A DNA stretch of 64,000 bases, from NCBI RefSeq assembly GCF_900046475.1, contig NZ_FCOU01000001.1:1-64000 (forward strand), written 5' to 3'. Positions 1 through 9,355 of this stretch are shown here, one piece after another. The number at the start of each line of letters is the position of its first letter. Position 1 is the stretch's first letter. Origin of the DNA: Collinsella ihumii (GTDB lineage: Bacteria > Actinomycetota > Coriobacteriia > Coriobacteriales > Coriobacteriaceae). A model generated the notes under the pieces. It saw nothing but the letters and a program-made list of their open reading frames with translations. It did not search any database and was not told the DNA's origin. The position numbers were made by a program, and so were the translations under genes.

Positions 1-7
1 AAAATGA

Positions 8-1230
8 TCTTTTGCACAGTGTGGATAGATTCGCCGTCCCGACTGCCTCGGTCGTATAATCCGAGATGACATAGCACGCCCGCGAGAGCGTCCCGCGGGG
101 TGCCGCGCTCTCGCGACGTGGTGGTCCGGATCGCGCGGCATCCCGCGGGACGGGATCGGACCACCACCATGCGCGCAAGGAAGAAGATGCCCTCGGCGTC
201 CGCGACGCCGTGGGACGGCGTCCCCGAATCGGACGTCACGCCCGCCCAGGCGCTCGTCGCCCGGGCCCACCGCGAGGCCTACGCCGCCAGGCACGCCCCG
301 ACCGCCGGGGACGCGGAGTTCCTCAACGGGTACGAGCGGGCATCCTGCCCGCGGTGCGCGTCGCCCGACATCGTGCGCGACGGTTTCGACTCGCGCGGCG
401 TCAGGCGCTGGGCCTGCCGGTCCTGCGGCAGGACGTTCACGCCCGCCACGGGGACCATCTTCGAGGGGCGCAAGGTGCCGGTCTCGGATTGGTGCGAGTT
501 CGTCATCCAGCTGCTCTCCTTCGACAGCGTCCGCGAGATAGCCCGCTCGAACCGCAGGTCGCCGACCACCCCGCCCTGGTGGCTCGCCAAGCTCTTCCTC
601 GTGCTCGACGGGATCCAGGACGGCACCGTCCTCTCCGGGCGCGTCCAGATTGACGAGACGTACTACCCGGTCCCCGCGGCGGAGGCCGAGCGCAACGCCG
701 ACGGCTCCCTCAAGCGGGGCCTGTCGCGCAACAAGCTGTGCATCGCGGTCGCGACCGACGGCCGGGGCCGGTCCGCCTTCGAGCCGTGCGGACGGGGCAA
801 GCCGAGCGCGCGGAGGGCGCTCGCGGCCTACTCGGGCCACGTCGCGCGGGGCTCGACGCTCCTGCACGACAAGGAGAAGTCCCACCGCGCCCTGGTCCGC
901 GAGCTCGGGCTCGCCAGCGTCGAGTACGACTCGAGGCGGCTGAAGAGCCTGCCCGACCGGGAGAACCCGCTGGCGGACGTGAACCGGCTGCACTTCCTGC
1001 TGAAGTCGTTCCTGGACGCCCACAAGGGCTTCGACCGCGCCGACCTGAAGGGATGGCTCGACCTGTTCAGCGTCATCGCCAACCCGCCGTCAGGCGCCAT
1101 GGAGAAGGCCGCGATGGTGCTCGGTCGCGCCATGGAGTGCCCCGGTACGCTGAGGTACCGGGACTTCTATGGAGGAGGCCGCAGCTAGGCGGCATATATG
1201 GAGTCAAATCTATCCACACTGTGCAAAAGA
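8..1230 (+). mobile_element. IS1595-like insertion sequence with perfect 24-bp terminal inverted repeats
   Basis: The stretches at 8-31 and 1207-1230 are exact reverse complements of each other over 24 bases and enclose a single transposase gene. This is a complete IS of about 1.2 kb. A target duplication cannot be confirmed: only seven bases lie to the left of the element in the window, and they do not match the right flank cleanly. The zinc ribbon plus ISXO2-like catalytic domain of the enclosed protein supports the IS1595 family; assignment to a subgroup is not possible by eye. Confidence 0.85.
187..1188 (+). CDS. IS1595 (ISXO2-like) family transposase
   Basis: DDE-type transposase expected to move the surrounding IS. 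Near the N-terminus is a four-cysteine zinc ribbon (CPRC ... CRSCGRTF) followed by TGTIFEGRKVP, the usual lead-in of ISXO2-like transposases. The first catalytic Asp lies in QIDETYY, the second probably in LLHDKEKSH, and the C-terminal NRLHFLLKSFLDAHKGF resembles the last catalytic block of the family. The ATG at 187 is preceded by AAGGAAG; in-frame ATG at 169 and GTG at 100 are possible but lack a clear Shine-Dalgarno sequence. At about 333 residues it is of usual length and appears intact, so the element may be active. The family assignment rests on motif recognition, not on a search. Confidence 0.85.
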   Translation: MPSASATPWDGVPESDVTPAQALVARAHREAYAARHAPTAGDAEFLNGYERASCPRCASPDIVRDGFDSRGVRRWACRSCGRTFTPATGTIFEGRKVPVSDWCEFVIQLLSFDSVREIARSNRRSPTTPPWWLAKLFLVLDGIQDGTVLSGRVQIDETYYPVPAAEAERNADGSLKRGLSRNKLCIAVATDGRGRSAFEPCGRGKPSARRALAAYSGHVARGSTLLHDKEKSHRALVRELGLASVEYDSRRLKSLPDRENPLADVNRLHFLLKSFLDAHKGFDRADLKGWLDLFSVIANPPSGAMEKAAMVLGRAMECPGTLRYRDFYGGGRS

Positions 1231-1363
1231 GCATTGATTGAATAAACCCGGCCTTAAGAAGCCCTTACGTTCTTGTCATGGTTTATTGCCCTGAGATTGC
1301 GCGTACCCCCCCCCTGCTAGACTTTCCGAGACTTACGGAGGACCGATTTTGCTGAGGAGAGGT

Positions 1364-3472
1364 ATGGAACGTCAGCTTGCGAGCAAGCGCGACACCAGGC
1401 GCACCCTATGCGCATGCCTGCTCGGTCTACTCTGCGCCCTGCTCGTCTCCGTCGACCTCGCCCCGGTGCCCACGAAGGCGGTCGAGGCGCTGTGGCCCCA
1501 TGCCACGGGCGCCGTCTATATCGCACTCGAGGTGCTCTGCTCGCTTCCCGGACGCGAGGACAGCCTGCTTGTCGTGGCGTTCGGCCTGCTGCTCGCCCGG
1601 CCGGCGGCGACCGTCTATCTCGATCGCGACGCGGACCGTCCCCGCATGCGGGGCGCGTCCACCTGGGTCGTGCCCGCCCTGTTCGCGCTCGCCATGGTGT
1701 TCGGGCGCAGCTTCGATGTCGCCGGTTCAGCCGAGCTCGTCTGCGGCGGCATATCCGAGGGGATCAAGGCCGCGCTCAGCTTCATCGGATGGCTGCTGCT
1801 CGCCCGCATCGGCATCGTCCACCTCTTCCGGCTGCTCGACCGCGCCCGAGCGGCAGCCGATGCCGAGCCGACCGGGTGCGGCACGAGACCCAGCTCCGCA
1901 TCCCGCGCCGGCCGCGCCGCCGCGTTCGTCTTCGACAGCCACCCCTTCGCGCTTCCCGCCGCCCTGCTCGCCCTCGCCTGGCTGCCCTGCCTGATCGGCT
2001 ACGCCCCGGGCCTTTTCATGTGGGACACGGGAACGCAGATCCTCCAGTGGTTCGGCTACCCCAACAACGCAAGCTCCTACCTCAACCTGATCGACCCGGG
2101 TACGACCATCCTCACGCAGCACCACCCACCGCTCACCACGGCGCTCATCGGCTTATGCGTCCAGCTCGGCATGGCGCTTTGGGGCAGCGAGAACGCCGGC
2201 GCGTTCCTGTTCAACTGCCTGCAGTTCACCGCCGTCATCTGCTCGTATGCCCACGCCCATGCCGCGCTCGCACGGATCGGCTGCCCGCGGGCGGCGCGCA
2301 TGGCGGCCTTCGCCTTCGTGCTCGTCGTGCCGGTCTATTCGAACTACGCCGTCCTCATCACCAAAGACGTCCTGTTCGCGGCGGCGCTGCTCCTGTTCGT
2401 CACGCAGCTCGTCCTGCTCGTTCGCGCCCAGTGCACCGAGGGCGCGGCGTTCGGCGGCCGCGACATCGCCCTGCTCGCCGCAAGCGCCCTCGGCATCACC
2501 CTCACGCGCAACGGCGCGCTCGCCATCGCCGCCGCGGGAATCGTCCCCGCGGCGATCGCCTGCCTGCACGGCCGCCGGCGCGGCGAATCCTGCGCCGGTG
2601 CGCGTCGTGGGCTTCGCATCGCGCTCGGGACGCTCGGCGCGGTCGTCGCCGTCAACGTCGCGCTCACCGGCATCGTCTACCCCGCCCTCGGCATCACGCC
2701 CGGCAGCCGTCGCGAGGTCCTGTCCATCCCCTTCCAGCAGACGGCGCGCTACGCGCGGGAGCACGAAGGGGAGCTGAGCCAGGAGGAACGCGACGCCATC
2801 GGGGCCGTGCTCGACATCGATGCCATCGGAGATGCGTACAACCCGAACAAGTCGGATGCCGTGAAGAACACCTTCAACGAGGACGCGACCGCCGAGGACC
2901 TTGCGGCCTACTTCCGCGTCTGGGCGAGCGAGTTTGCGCGCGACCCCGTCTGCTATCTCGAGGCGACCGCCGCCAACTACTATGCCTACTTCTATGCGGG
3001 CCATGCATCCGGCTGGTCGTACACCTCGGATTTCAGCCGCGAGGTCATGAACTGGGAGATGCTCACGCCCTATTTCTCGTTCTCCGCACCGGACCATCCG
3101 GTCGTGCGCGCGTTGGACGGCCTGTGCACGCTTTGGCGCACCGCGTTCCAAAAGCTGCCGCTCACCACGCTGACCATGCAGGCGGCCCTGTACTGCTGGA
3201 GCCTGATCGCGCTGACCGCCTACGCCGCGCGCACGCGACAGGGCCGGATGGCCGTGGTGCTCGCCCCCATGTGGGCGGTCCTCCTCATCACCCTCATCGG
3301 CCCCTGCAACGCCGCCACGTACTTCCGCTACGCCTACCCGCTCGCCGTCCTCGCGCCCTTCGCGTTCGCGTATGCCGTGAGCGGCGCGTGCGCGCCGGGG
3401 ATGGCACCGACCGATCGCCTGTGCACGCAGGGCCCGCAGGTTCCCGGCGCGACGGCGCCGGGTTCGGCGTGA
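1364..3472 (+). CDS. DUF6020-like polytopic membrane protein
   Basis: Roughly 700-residue integral membrane protein with a dozen or more hydrophobic segments. The central stretch GYAPGLFMWDTGTQILQW, followed by a QHHPPLTT motif and an AVLITKDVLFAAALL segment, is typical of DUF6020 membrane proteins of Gram-positive bacteria. These look like GT-C type glycosyltransferases or polymer ligases, but no activity is established here. The ATG at 1364 has GAGGAG just upstream; a TTG at 1349 with GGAGGA six bases away is an equally credible start. The next gene is a GT2 glycosyltransferase 33 bp downstream on the same strand, so the pair probably acts on an envelope glycan at the cytoplasmic membrane. 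The family call is confident; the function is inferred. Confidence 0.75.
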   Translation: MERQLASKRDTRRTLCACLLGLLCALLVSVDLAPVPTKAVEALWPHATGAVYIALEVLCSLPGREDSLLVVAFGLLLARPAATVYLDRDADRPRMRGASTWVVPALFALAMVFGRSFDVAGSAELVCGGISEGIKAALSFIGWLLLARIGIVHLFRLLDRARAAADAEPTGCGTRPSSASRAGRAAAFVFDSHPFALPAALLALAWLPCLIGYAPGLFMWDTGTQILQWFGYPNNASSYLNLIDPGTTILTQHHPPLTTALIGLCVQLGMALWGSENAGAFLFNCLQFTAVICSYAHAHAALARIGCPRAARMAAFAFVLVVPVYSNYAVLITKDVLFAAALLLFVTQLVLLVRAQCTEGAAFGGRDIALLAASALGITLTRNGALAIAAAGIVPAAIACLHGRRRGESCAGARRGLRIALGTLGAVVAVNVALTGIVYPALGITPGSRREVLSIPFQQTARYAREHEGELSQEERDAIGAVLDIDAIGDAYNPNKSDAVKNTFNEDATAEDLAAYFRVWASEFARDPVCYLEATAANYYAYFYAGHASGWSYTSDFSREVMNWEMLTPYFSFSAPDHPVVRALDGLCTLWRTAFQKLPLTTLTMQAALYCWSLIALTAYAARTRQGRMAVVLAPMWAVLLITLIGPCNAATYFRYAYPLAVLAPFAFAYAVSGACAPGMAPTDRLCTQGPQVPGATAPGSA

Positions 3473-3505
3473 ATCGGCGATGCTTCTTAAGAGAGGTGAC
3501 CCGCA

Positions 3506-4516
3506 ATGAACCGTCTTGACCGTCCATCCAATGCGCCGCAGCCGCCTGAGGCCAGCGCGGTCGCCCCGCGCATCGCCGTGCTGATTCCCTGCTACAACGA
3601 GGAGCTGACGATCGGCACCGTCGTCGATGATTTCAGGCGCGCCCTGCCCGAGGCCGACATCTTCGTCTACGACAACAATTCGTCCGACCGCACCTCCGAG
3701 ATCGCGCAGGAGCACGGCGCTATCGTCCGCTTCGAGCCGCGCCAGGGCAAGGGCGTGACCGTCCGGCAGATGTTTCGCGATATCGAGGCCGACTGCTACG
3801 TGCTCGTCGACGGCGACGACACCTATCCCGCCGAGGCCGCCCGCGCCCTGATCGAACCGATACTCAGCGGCGAGGCGGACATGACGGTGGGAGACCGCCT
3901 GACGAACGGCACCTACGAGCACGAGAACACGCGTGCCTTCCACGCCTTCGGCAACAACCTCGTGCGCTGGCTCATCCACTGGATCTACGGATACAGCTTC
4001 CACGACGTCATGACCGGGTACCGCGCGTTTTCCCGCCTGTTCGTCAAGACGATGCCCGTGCTCTCGGTCGGGTTCCAGATCGAATGCGAGATGTCGATCC
4101 AGGCCGTCGACAAGCACTGGCGCATCCTCGAGATCCCCATCGTCTATCGCGACCGTCCGGCCGGCAGTTTCTCGAAGCTCTCGACGGTCTCGGACGGCAT
4201 ACGCGTGCTCGTGGCCATCGGTTCGCTCTTCAAGGATTACCGGCCGCTGAAGTTCTTCACGCTCGCAGCCCTGCTCTTCGCCGTATGCGGCCTGGTGGCG
4301 GGCGTGCCGGTCATCCTCGAATACCTTGCGACGGCCTATGTGAGCCGCGTGCCCTCGGCCATACTCGCCACCGCGCTCATGTTCTGCGCCGCCCTGTCGC
4401 TCAGCACGGGCGCCATCTTGGACACCGTCGCCAAGGGCGAGCGCAAGCGCTGGGAGCTTGCCGTCTACGAGGTGCAGGAGCGCGCGAAGCGGCGCGAGAA
4501 CGGGCGAGCGCGGTAG
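3506..4516 (+). CDS. GT2 family glycosyltransferase (DPM1-like) with C-terminal membrane segments
   Basis: Transfers a sugar from a nucleotide-activated donor, most likely onto a lipid carrier. The N-terminal GT-A fold shows IAVLIPCYNEELTIG at about residue 26, DNNSSDRT, and the metal-binding DXD in LVDGDDTYP at about residue 100. The GYRAFSRLF and ECEMSIQA motifs and the FSKLSTVSDGIR stretch match dolichyl-phosphate-mannose-synthase-like enzymes. Two hydrophobic helices at about 250-300 would anchor the protein with its active site facing the cytoplasm. AGAGGTGACC precedes the ATG. It follows the DUF6020 gene closely and is probably co-transcribed with it. The exact sugar and acceptor cannot be read from sequence. 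Confidence 0.85.
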   Translation: MNRLDRPSNAPQPPEASAVAPRIAVLIPCYNEELTIGTVVDDFRRALPEADIFVYDNNSSDRTSEIAQEHGAIVRFEPRQGKGVTVRQMFRDIEADCYVLVDGDDTYPAEAARALIEPILSGEADMTVGDRLTNGTYEHENTRAFHAFGNNLVRWLIHWIYGYSFHDVMTGYRAFSRLFVKTMPVLSVGFQIECEMSIQAVDKHWRILEIPIVYRDRPAGSFSKLSTVSDGIRVLVAIGSLFKDYRPLKFFTLAALLFAVCGLVAGVPVILEYLATAYVSRVPSAILATALMFCAALSLSTGAILDTVAKGERKRWELAVYEVQERAKRRENGRAR

Positions 4517-4567
4517 GCCCCAACGCTGCGCACGATCACGGGAAGACAGCCCGGGCGCACGCCGAAG

Positions 4568-4620
4568 GTGTGTCCCCGATTTGCAAAAGTGCAAATTTCA
4601 GGTACGTCCCCGATTTGAAT
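4568..4620. repeat. Degenerate copy of the GTACGTCCCC hairpin family
   Basis: Just 3' of the glycosyltransferase gene lies a stretch with TTTGCAAAAGTGCAAA followed by GGTACGTCCCCGATTTG. The same words occur in the full palindromes at 22379-22460 and 60504-60573, but here the left arm (TGTCCCCGATTTGC) runs in the same orientation as the right, so the copy is not a clean hairpin. It looks like an eroded or partly inverted member. Confidence 0.6.
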
Positions 4621-4642
4621 GACCCCCTGCTCGGGCGGCGCT

Positions 4643-4677
4643 GTGAAAAAGTGGGCCGCCCCGTGGGGAGCGGCCCT
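4643..4677 (-). terminator. Rho-independent terminator of the activase gene
   Basis: On the minus strand a GC-rich stem (GGGCCGCTCCCC ... GGGGCGGCCC) is followed by CACTTTTTC. It sits about 30 bp past the stop codon of the large activase gene and is correctly oriented to end that transcript. Confidence 0.75.
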
Positions 4678-4705
4678 TATGCAAGCTGTCGTGTCGGATA
4701 GGTCG

Positions 4706-7700
4706 TTACTTGCCGAGGCCCTTGCCCAGGCGGTCGGCCACGGCGGCCACGGCATCCTCGGATACCGCACCGCACGCGCGGCAGGAGTCGCCGCGATCGT
4801 CGAGCGGGTTGCGCGTGTCGTCGTCCTCGGCGTGGTGCGGGCGGAACTTGGAGTCGACGGCGTCCATCTCCAGCGGCTTGATGTGCTCGAGTGTGAAGCC
4901 CTTGCCGGCGCGCATGTTCTCCTTGGCGACCGAGATCATGAGCTTGATGCGGTTGAGCTGGTTGACCTCGGAAGCGCCCGGATCGTAGTCCACGGCGACG
5001 ATGTTGCTCTCGGGATGGCGGCGGCGCAGCTCCTTGATGACCGACTTGCCCACGACGTGGTTCGGCAGGCAAGCGAACGGCTGGGTGCAGATGATGTTCG
5101 GCGCGCCGTGATCGATCAGGTCGAGCATCTCCGCCGTGAGCAGCCAGCCCTCGCCCATCGTGTTGCACAGGGAGAGCACCTGGCTCGCCTTGGCGGCAAG
5201 CGCGCTGATGGGCTCGGGGCGCTCGAAGCGCTGCGACTTCTCGAGGATCTCGTCGGCGGGCCCGCGCATCCAGTCGATCAACTTGATGAGGGCGGCCATG
5301 GCCGTGCGCTGCGTACCGGAGCTGCCGAGCTCGCCCTTATCGTTCTCGGCGCCGCTCATCGCGAACAGGAAGAAGTCGAGCAGGCCCGGGACCACGGCCT
5401 CGCAGCCCTCGTGCTCGATGACGTCGACCACGTGGTTGTTGGCGGTGGGATGGAACTTCACGAGGATCTCGCCCACCACGCCCACGCGCGGCTTGGTTCC
5501 CTCGCCCTTGAGCGGCATGGTGTCGAACGCCCGCACGCTCTCGCGCACGAGCTTGGTGTAGCTGTGGCGCGTGAAGGTCGGCGCCATCTCGCGCGCCTTG
5601 GCCATGTACTTCTCGTACAGCGCGTTGGCCGCGCCCGGCTCGACCTCGTAGGGGCGGCAGCGGTAGAGCATCTGCATCATGACGTCGCCGTAGAGCACCG
5701 CGTAGACAGCGGCCTTCAGGATCTGCGGCGTCACCTTGAAGCCGGGGTTGTCCTCGTCGAGCTTCACGGCGGAGATGGAGATGACCGGGATCTCGGGGTG
5801 GCCGGAATCCTTCAGCGCCTTGCGGATGAGCGCGATGTAGTTCGTCGCACGGCAGCCGCCGCCGGTCTGCGAGATAATGACGGCGGTGCGCGACAGGTCG
5901 TAGCGGCCGGACTCGATGGCCTCCATGATCTGGCCCGTGACGAGAATCGACGGGTAGCAGATGTCGTTGTTCACGTACTTCAGGCCCGCCTCGACCGCGC
6001 CGCGGTCGGTGGAGGGCAGAAGCTCCAGGTTGTAGCCGTTCTTGCGGAAGACCTCCTTCACCAGGTCGAAGTGGATCGGCGCCATCTGCGGGCACAGGAT
6101 CGTGTAGCCGTCACGGCGCATCTGCTCGGTGAACTTGACCTTGGGAAACGCTGCGGAGGCGGCGCGGCGCTGCGCGGACAGGGCGTACTTGTGCGTGGCG
6201 AACACCGGAGCCTCGTCGCTCGGGGCGACCGGCGCAGCATCGCCCTGCTCGTAGGCCTCGCCGGCGGCAGCGGCCTCGGCCGCGCGCTCGGCCTCCTGGT
6301 CCTTCAAGGCGGCCATGAGCGAGCGGATGCGGATGCGCGCCGCGCCGAGGTTCGACACCTCGTCGATCTTGAGCACGGTGTAGATCTTGCCGGAGCCCTC
6401 GAGGATCTCCTGCACCTGGTCGGTGGTCAGCGCGTCCAGGCCGCAGCCGAAGGAGTTCAGCTGGATGAGATCGAGGTCGTTGCGCAGCGTCACGAGCTTG
6501 GCCGCGCGATACAGGCGGCTGTGGTACATCCACTGGTCCACGACACGGATGGGACGGTCGGGCTTGACGAGGTGCGCCACGGAGTCTTCCGTGAGCACGG
6601 CGAAGCCGAAGCTCGCGATGAGCTCGGGCAGCGCGTGGTTGATCTCGGGGTCGTTGTGGTAGGGGCGACCGGCCAGCACGATGCCGTGGCCGCCGTGCTC
6701 CTCGATCCAGTGGATGGCCTCCTCGCCCATCGTCTGGATCTGCTCATGGAAGGCGGTGTCCACCTCGTAGGCGTAGTTGACGGCGTCGTCGACCTCGCGG
6801 CGCGTCAGCTTGGGCCCGCGCACGCGGCCGCGGCCGGCCTCGGCGTCGGACACGCGCTGCTCGGCGAGCACCTCGTACAGGCGGCGCTTGAGCGCCACGC
6901 GGTCGTTATACGGCACGAACGGGTACATGAACTCGATGTTCTTCTCGGCGAGCTCGTCGATGTTCAAGCCGAGCGCCGTGGGGTAGCTCATGACGATCGG
7001 GCAGTTGTAGCAGTTGCCCGCGGCCTCGTCCTCCTTGCGCTCCTTGCGGATGCAGGGCATCCAGATGAAGTCCGGATCCTTGTCGATGAGGTTCATGATG
7101 TGGCCGTGGGAGAGCTTGGCCGGATAGCACACGGACTCCGACGGCATGGACTCGATGCCCGCCTCGTAGGTCTTCTTGGTAGAGTCGTCCGACAGCACGA
7201 CCGAGAAGCCGAGCTTGGTGAAGAACGCGTGCCAGAACGGGTAGTCCTCGTACATGTTGAGCGCGCGCGGGATGCCCACCGTGCCGCGCGGGGCCTCGTC
7301 GGCGTCCAGGCACTCACGGTCGAACAGCAGCTCGTTTTTCTTCTTGAACAGGTTCGGGGCCTCGGTCTTGCTCTTCTTGTGCCCCGCGCCCTTCTCGCAG
7401 CGGTTGCCCGTGATGAAGCGGCGACCGCCGCCGAAGTCGTTGATGGTGAGCTGGCAGTTGTTGGAGCAGCGGCCGCAGCGCGCGTGCTTCTGCGTGACGG
7501 TGAGGTCGGCGATCTCGCCGGCGGTCAGGATGGTCGAGACGCCGGCGGCGCCGGCGCGGTCGCGCGCGAGCAGGGCGGCGCCGTAGGCTCCCATGCAGCC
7601 GGCGATGTCGGGACGCACAGCGTCAAGGCCGGTGAGCAGCTCGAAGGCGCGCAGGGTCGCGTCGGACATGAAGGTGCCGCCCTGGACGATGACCTGGTCG

Positions 7701-9355
7701 CCGATCTCGGACGGGTCGCGCAGCTTGATGACCTTGAACAGGGCGTTTTTGATGACGGAGTAGGACAGGCCCGCGGCGATGTCGCCCACCGTGGCGCCCT
7801 CCTTCTGCGCCTGCTTGACGCGGGAGTTCATGAAGACGGTGCAGCGGCTGCCCAGGTCGACCGGGTTCTTGGCGCCGATGGCCTCCTTCGCGAACTGCAC
7901 GACGTCCATGTTCATGGACACCGCGAAGCTCTCGATGAAGCTGCCGCAACCCGACGAGCAGGCCTCGTTCAGCATGATGTGCTCGATGACGCCGTCGCGC
8001 ACGCGCAGGCACTTCATGTCCTGGCCGCCGATGTCCAGGATGAACTGGACGCCGGGGAGGAACGCGCGGGCGCCGCGCAGGTGGGCCACGGTCTCGATCT
8101 CACCGGAGTCGGCCTTGAGCGCCTCGATGAGCAGCGCCTCGCCGTAGCCGGTCGTGGTCACGTGCCCGATGGTGCAGCCGGCAGGGATATGCGCGTAGAA
8201 GTCGGCCATGATGGTCTTGGCCGTGCCGAGGATGTCGCCGTTGTTGTTGCCGTACCACGTGTGCAGCAGCTGGCCGTCCTCGCCCACCATGGCGGCCTTC
8301 ATCGTGGTGGAGCCGGCGTCGATGCCGATGAACACGCGGGCGCCCGTATAGGTCGCTAGGTCGCCCTTGGGCACGACCTCGCGGTCGTGGCGCTCCTTGA
8401 ACGCGCGGTACGCCTCCTCGTCGGCGAACAGCGCGTCGAGGCGCGCGACCTCGGAGCCCTGCGTGTCGCCGAGCGCGTCGATGGCCTCGATGAGCTCGGG
8501 GAACGTTGCGAGCTTGTTGGACTCGTGCGCCATGGCGGCGCCGCTCGCCACGAACAGGTGCGCGTTCTCGGGCACGATGCGGTGCTCCTCATCGAGCTCG
8601 AGCGTGATGTAGAACCGCTTACGCAGCTCGGAGAGGTACTGCAGCGGGCCGCCGAGGAACGCGACGTTGCCGCGGATGGGGCGGCCGCACGCGAGGCCCG
8701 AGATGGTCTGCGTGACGACGGCCTGGAAGATGGAGGCGGCGACGTCTGCGGGCGCCGCGCCCTCGTTCAGCAGGGGCTGAACGTCGGTCTTGGCGAACAC
8801 GCCGCAGCGGGAGGCGATCGGGTAGATGGTCGTCGCCTCGCGGGCGAGCTCGTTCAGGCCGGACGCGTCGGTGTGCAGCAGCGTGGCCATCTGGTCGATG
8901 AACGCGCCCGTGCCGCCGGCGCAGGTGCCGTTCATGCGCTGCTCGATGCCCTGGTCGAAGTAGATGATCTTGGCGTCCTCGCCGCCGAGCTCGATGGCGA
9001 CATCGGTCGCGGGGATCAGGGTCTCCACGGCGCGCTTGCTCGCGATGACCTCTTGCACGAACTCCAGGCCGAGCCACTGGCTGAGCAGAAGACCGCCCGA
9101 GCCGGTGATGGCGCAGGTCATGGGCGTGCGCTCGAGCAGGCCGGCCGCGCCCACGAACAGGTCGCGCGCGCAGGCGCGCACGTCGGTGTGGTGGCGCTGG
9201 TACTTGGCGTAGACGATCTGGTTGTCGTCGTTCAGGACCGCGAGCTTGACCGTGGTGGAGCCCACATCGATACCCAGGTGGAGCGTACCGTAGGCGGCCT
9301 CGGGATTCCAGATGCTGCCCTCGGGGACAACACCGATCTTGATCTCGTCGCTCAT
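4706..9355 (-). CDS. Giant acyl-CoA dehydratase activase fusion (two BadF-type ATPase domains, DUF2229, HgdB-like domain)
   Basis: A 1549-residue protein combining parts of the 2-hydroxyacyl-CoA dehydratase system. ASKHA-type ATPase domain 1 begins at GIDVGSTTVKLA (about residue 28) and contains NGTCAGGTGAF. ATPase domain 2 begins at FIGIDAGSTTMKAA (about 342) and contains DIGGQDMKCL and NEACSSGCGSF, the cysteines that in activases hold a [4Fe-4S] cluster between subunits. A CGRCSNNC motif follows at about 627, then a DUF2229-like region, and from about 1085 an HgdB-like region (CPQMAPIHFD). It ends with CRACG. Related proteins of about 1400-1500 residues are widespread in anaerobes and usually lack an assigned substrate. 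The ATG directly abuts the stop codon of the upstream TetR gene, implying coupled translation. Domain identity is confident; a role in ATP-driven low-potential electron transfer is family knowledge. Confidence 0.85.
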   Translation of the reverse strand: MSDEIKIGVVPEGSIWNPEAAYGTLHLGIDVGSTTVKLAVLNDDNQIVYAKYQRHHTDVRACARDLFVGAAGLLERTPMTCAITGSGGLLLSQWLGLEFVQEVIASKRAVETLIPATDVAIELGGEDAKIIYFDQGIEQRMNGTCAGGTGAFIDQMATLLHTDASGLNELAREATTIYPIASRCGVFAKTDVQPLLNEGAAPADVAASIFQAVVTQTISGLACGRPIRGNVAFLGGPLQYLSELRKRFYITLELDEEHRIVPENAHLFVASGAAMAHESNKLATFPELIEAIDALGDTQGSEVARLDALFADEEAYRAFKERHDREVVPKGDLATYTGARVFIGIDAGSTTMKAAMVGEDGQLLHTWYGNNNGDILGTAKTIMADFYAHIPAGCTIGHVTTTGYGEALLIEALKADSGEIETVAHLRGARAFLPGVQFILDIGGQDMKCLRVRDGVIEHIMLNEACSSGCGSFIESFAVSMNMDVVQFAKEAIGAKNPVDLGSRCTVFMNSRVKQAQKEGATVGDIAAGLSYSVIKNALFKVIKLRDPSEIGDQVIVQGGTFMSDATLRAFELLTGLDAVRPDIAGCMGAYGAALLARDRAGAAGVSTILTAGEIADLTVTQKHARCGRCSNNCQLTINDFGGGRRFITGNRCEKGAGHKKSKTEAPNLFKKKNELLFDRECLDADEAPRGTVGIPRALNMYEDYPFWHAFFTKLGFSVVLSDDSTKKTYEAGIESMPSESVCYPAKLSHGHIMNLIDKDPDFIWMPCIRKERKEDEAAGNCYNCPIVMSYPTALGLNIDELAEKNIEFMYPFVPYNDRVALKRRLYEVLAEQRVSDAEAGRGRVRGPKLTRREVDDAVNYAYEVDTAFHEQIQTMGEEAIHWIEEHGGHGIVLAGRPYHNDPEINHALPELIASFGFAVLTEDSVAHLVKPDRPIRVVDQWMYHSRLYRAAKLVTLRNDLDLIQLNSFGCGLDALTTDQVQEILEGSGKIYTVLKIDEVSNLGAARIRIRSLMAALKDQEAERAAEAAAAGEAYEQGDAAPVAPSDEAPVFATHKYALSAQRRAASAAFPKVKFTEQMRRDGYTILCPQMAPIHFDLVKEVFRKNGYNLELLPSTDRGAVEAGLKYVNNDICYPSILVTGQIMEAIESGRYDLSRTAVIISQTGGGCRATNYIALIRKALKDSGHPEIPVISISAVKLDEDNPGFKVTPQILKAAVYAVLYGDVMMQMLYRCRPYEVEPGAANALYEKYMAKAREMAPTFTRHSYTKLVRESVRAFDTMPLKGEGTKPRVGVVGEILVKFHPTANNHVVDVIEHEGCEAVVPGLLDFFLFAMSGAENDKGELGSSGTQRTAMAALIKLIDWMRGPADEILEKSQRFERPEPISALAAKASQVLSLCNTMGEGWLLTAEMLDLIDHGAPNIICTQPFACLPNHVVGKSVIKELRRRHPESNIVAVDYDPGASEVNQLNRIKLMISVAKENMRAGKGFTLEHIKPLEMDAVDSKFRPHHAEDDDTRNPLDDRGDSCRACGAVSEDAVAAVADRLGKGLGK

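Noticed and set aside
4619-8359. Long plus-strand open frame of about 1246 codons opposite the activase gene
   Set aside because: It is an antisense shadow typical of GC-rich DNA: low-complexity Val/Leu/His/Arg-rich translation, no ribosome-binding site and no domain, while the opposite strand encodes a clear multidomain protein.
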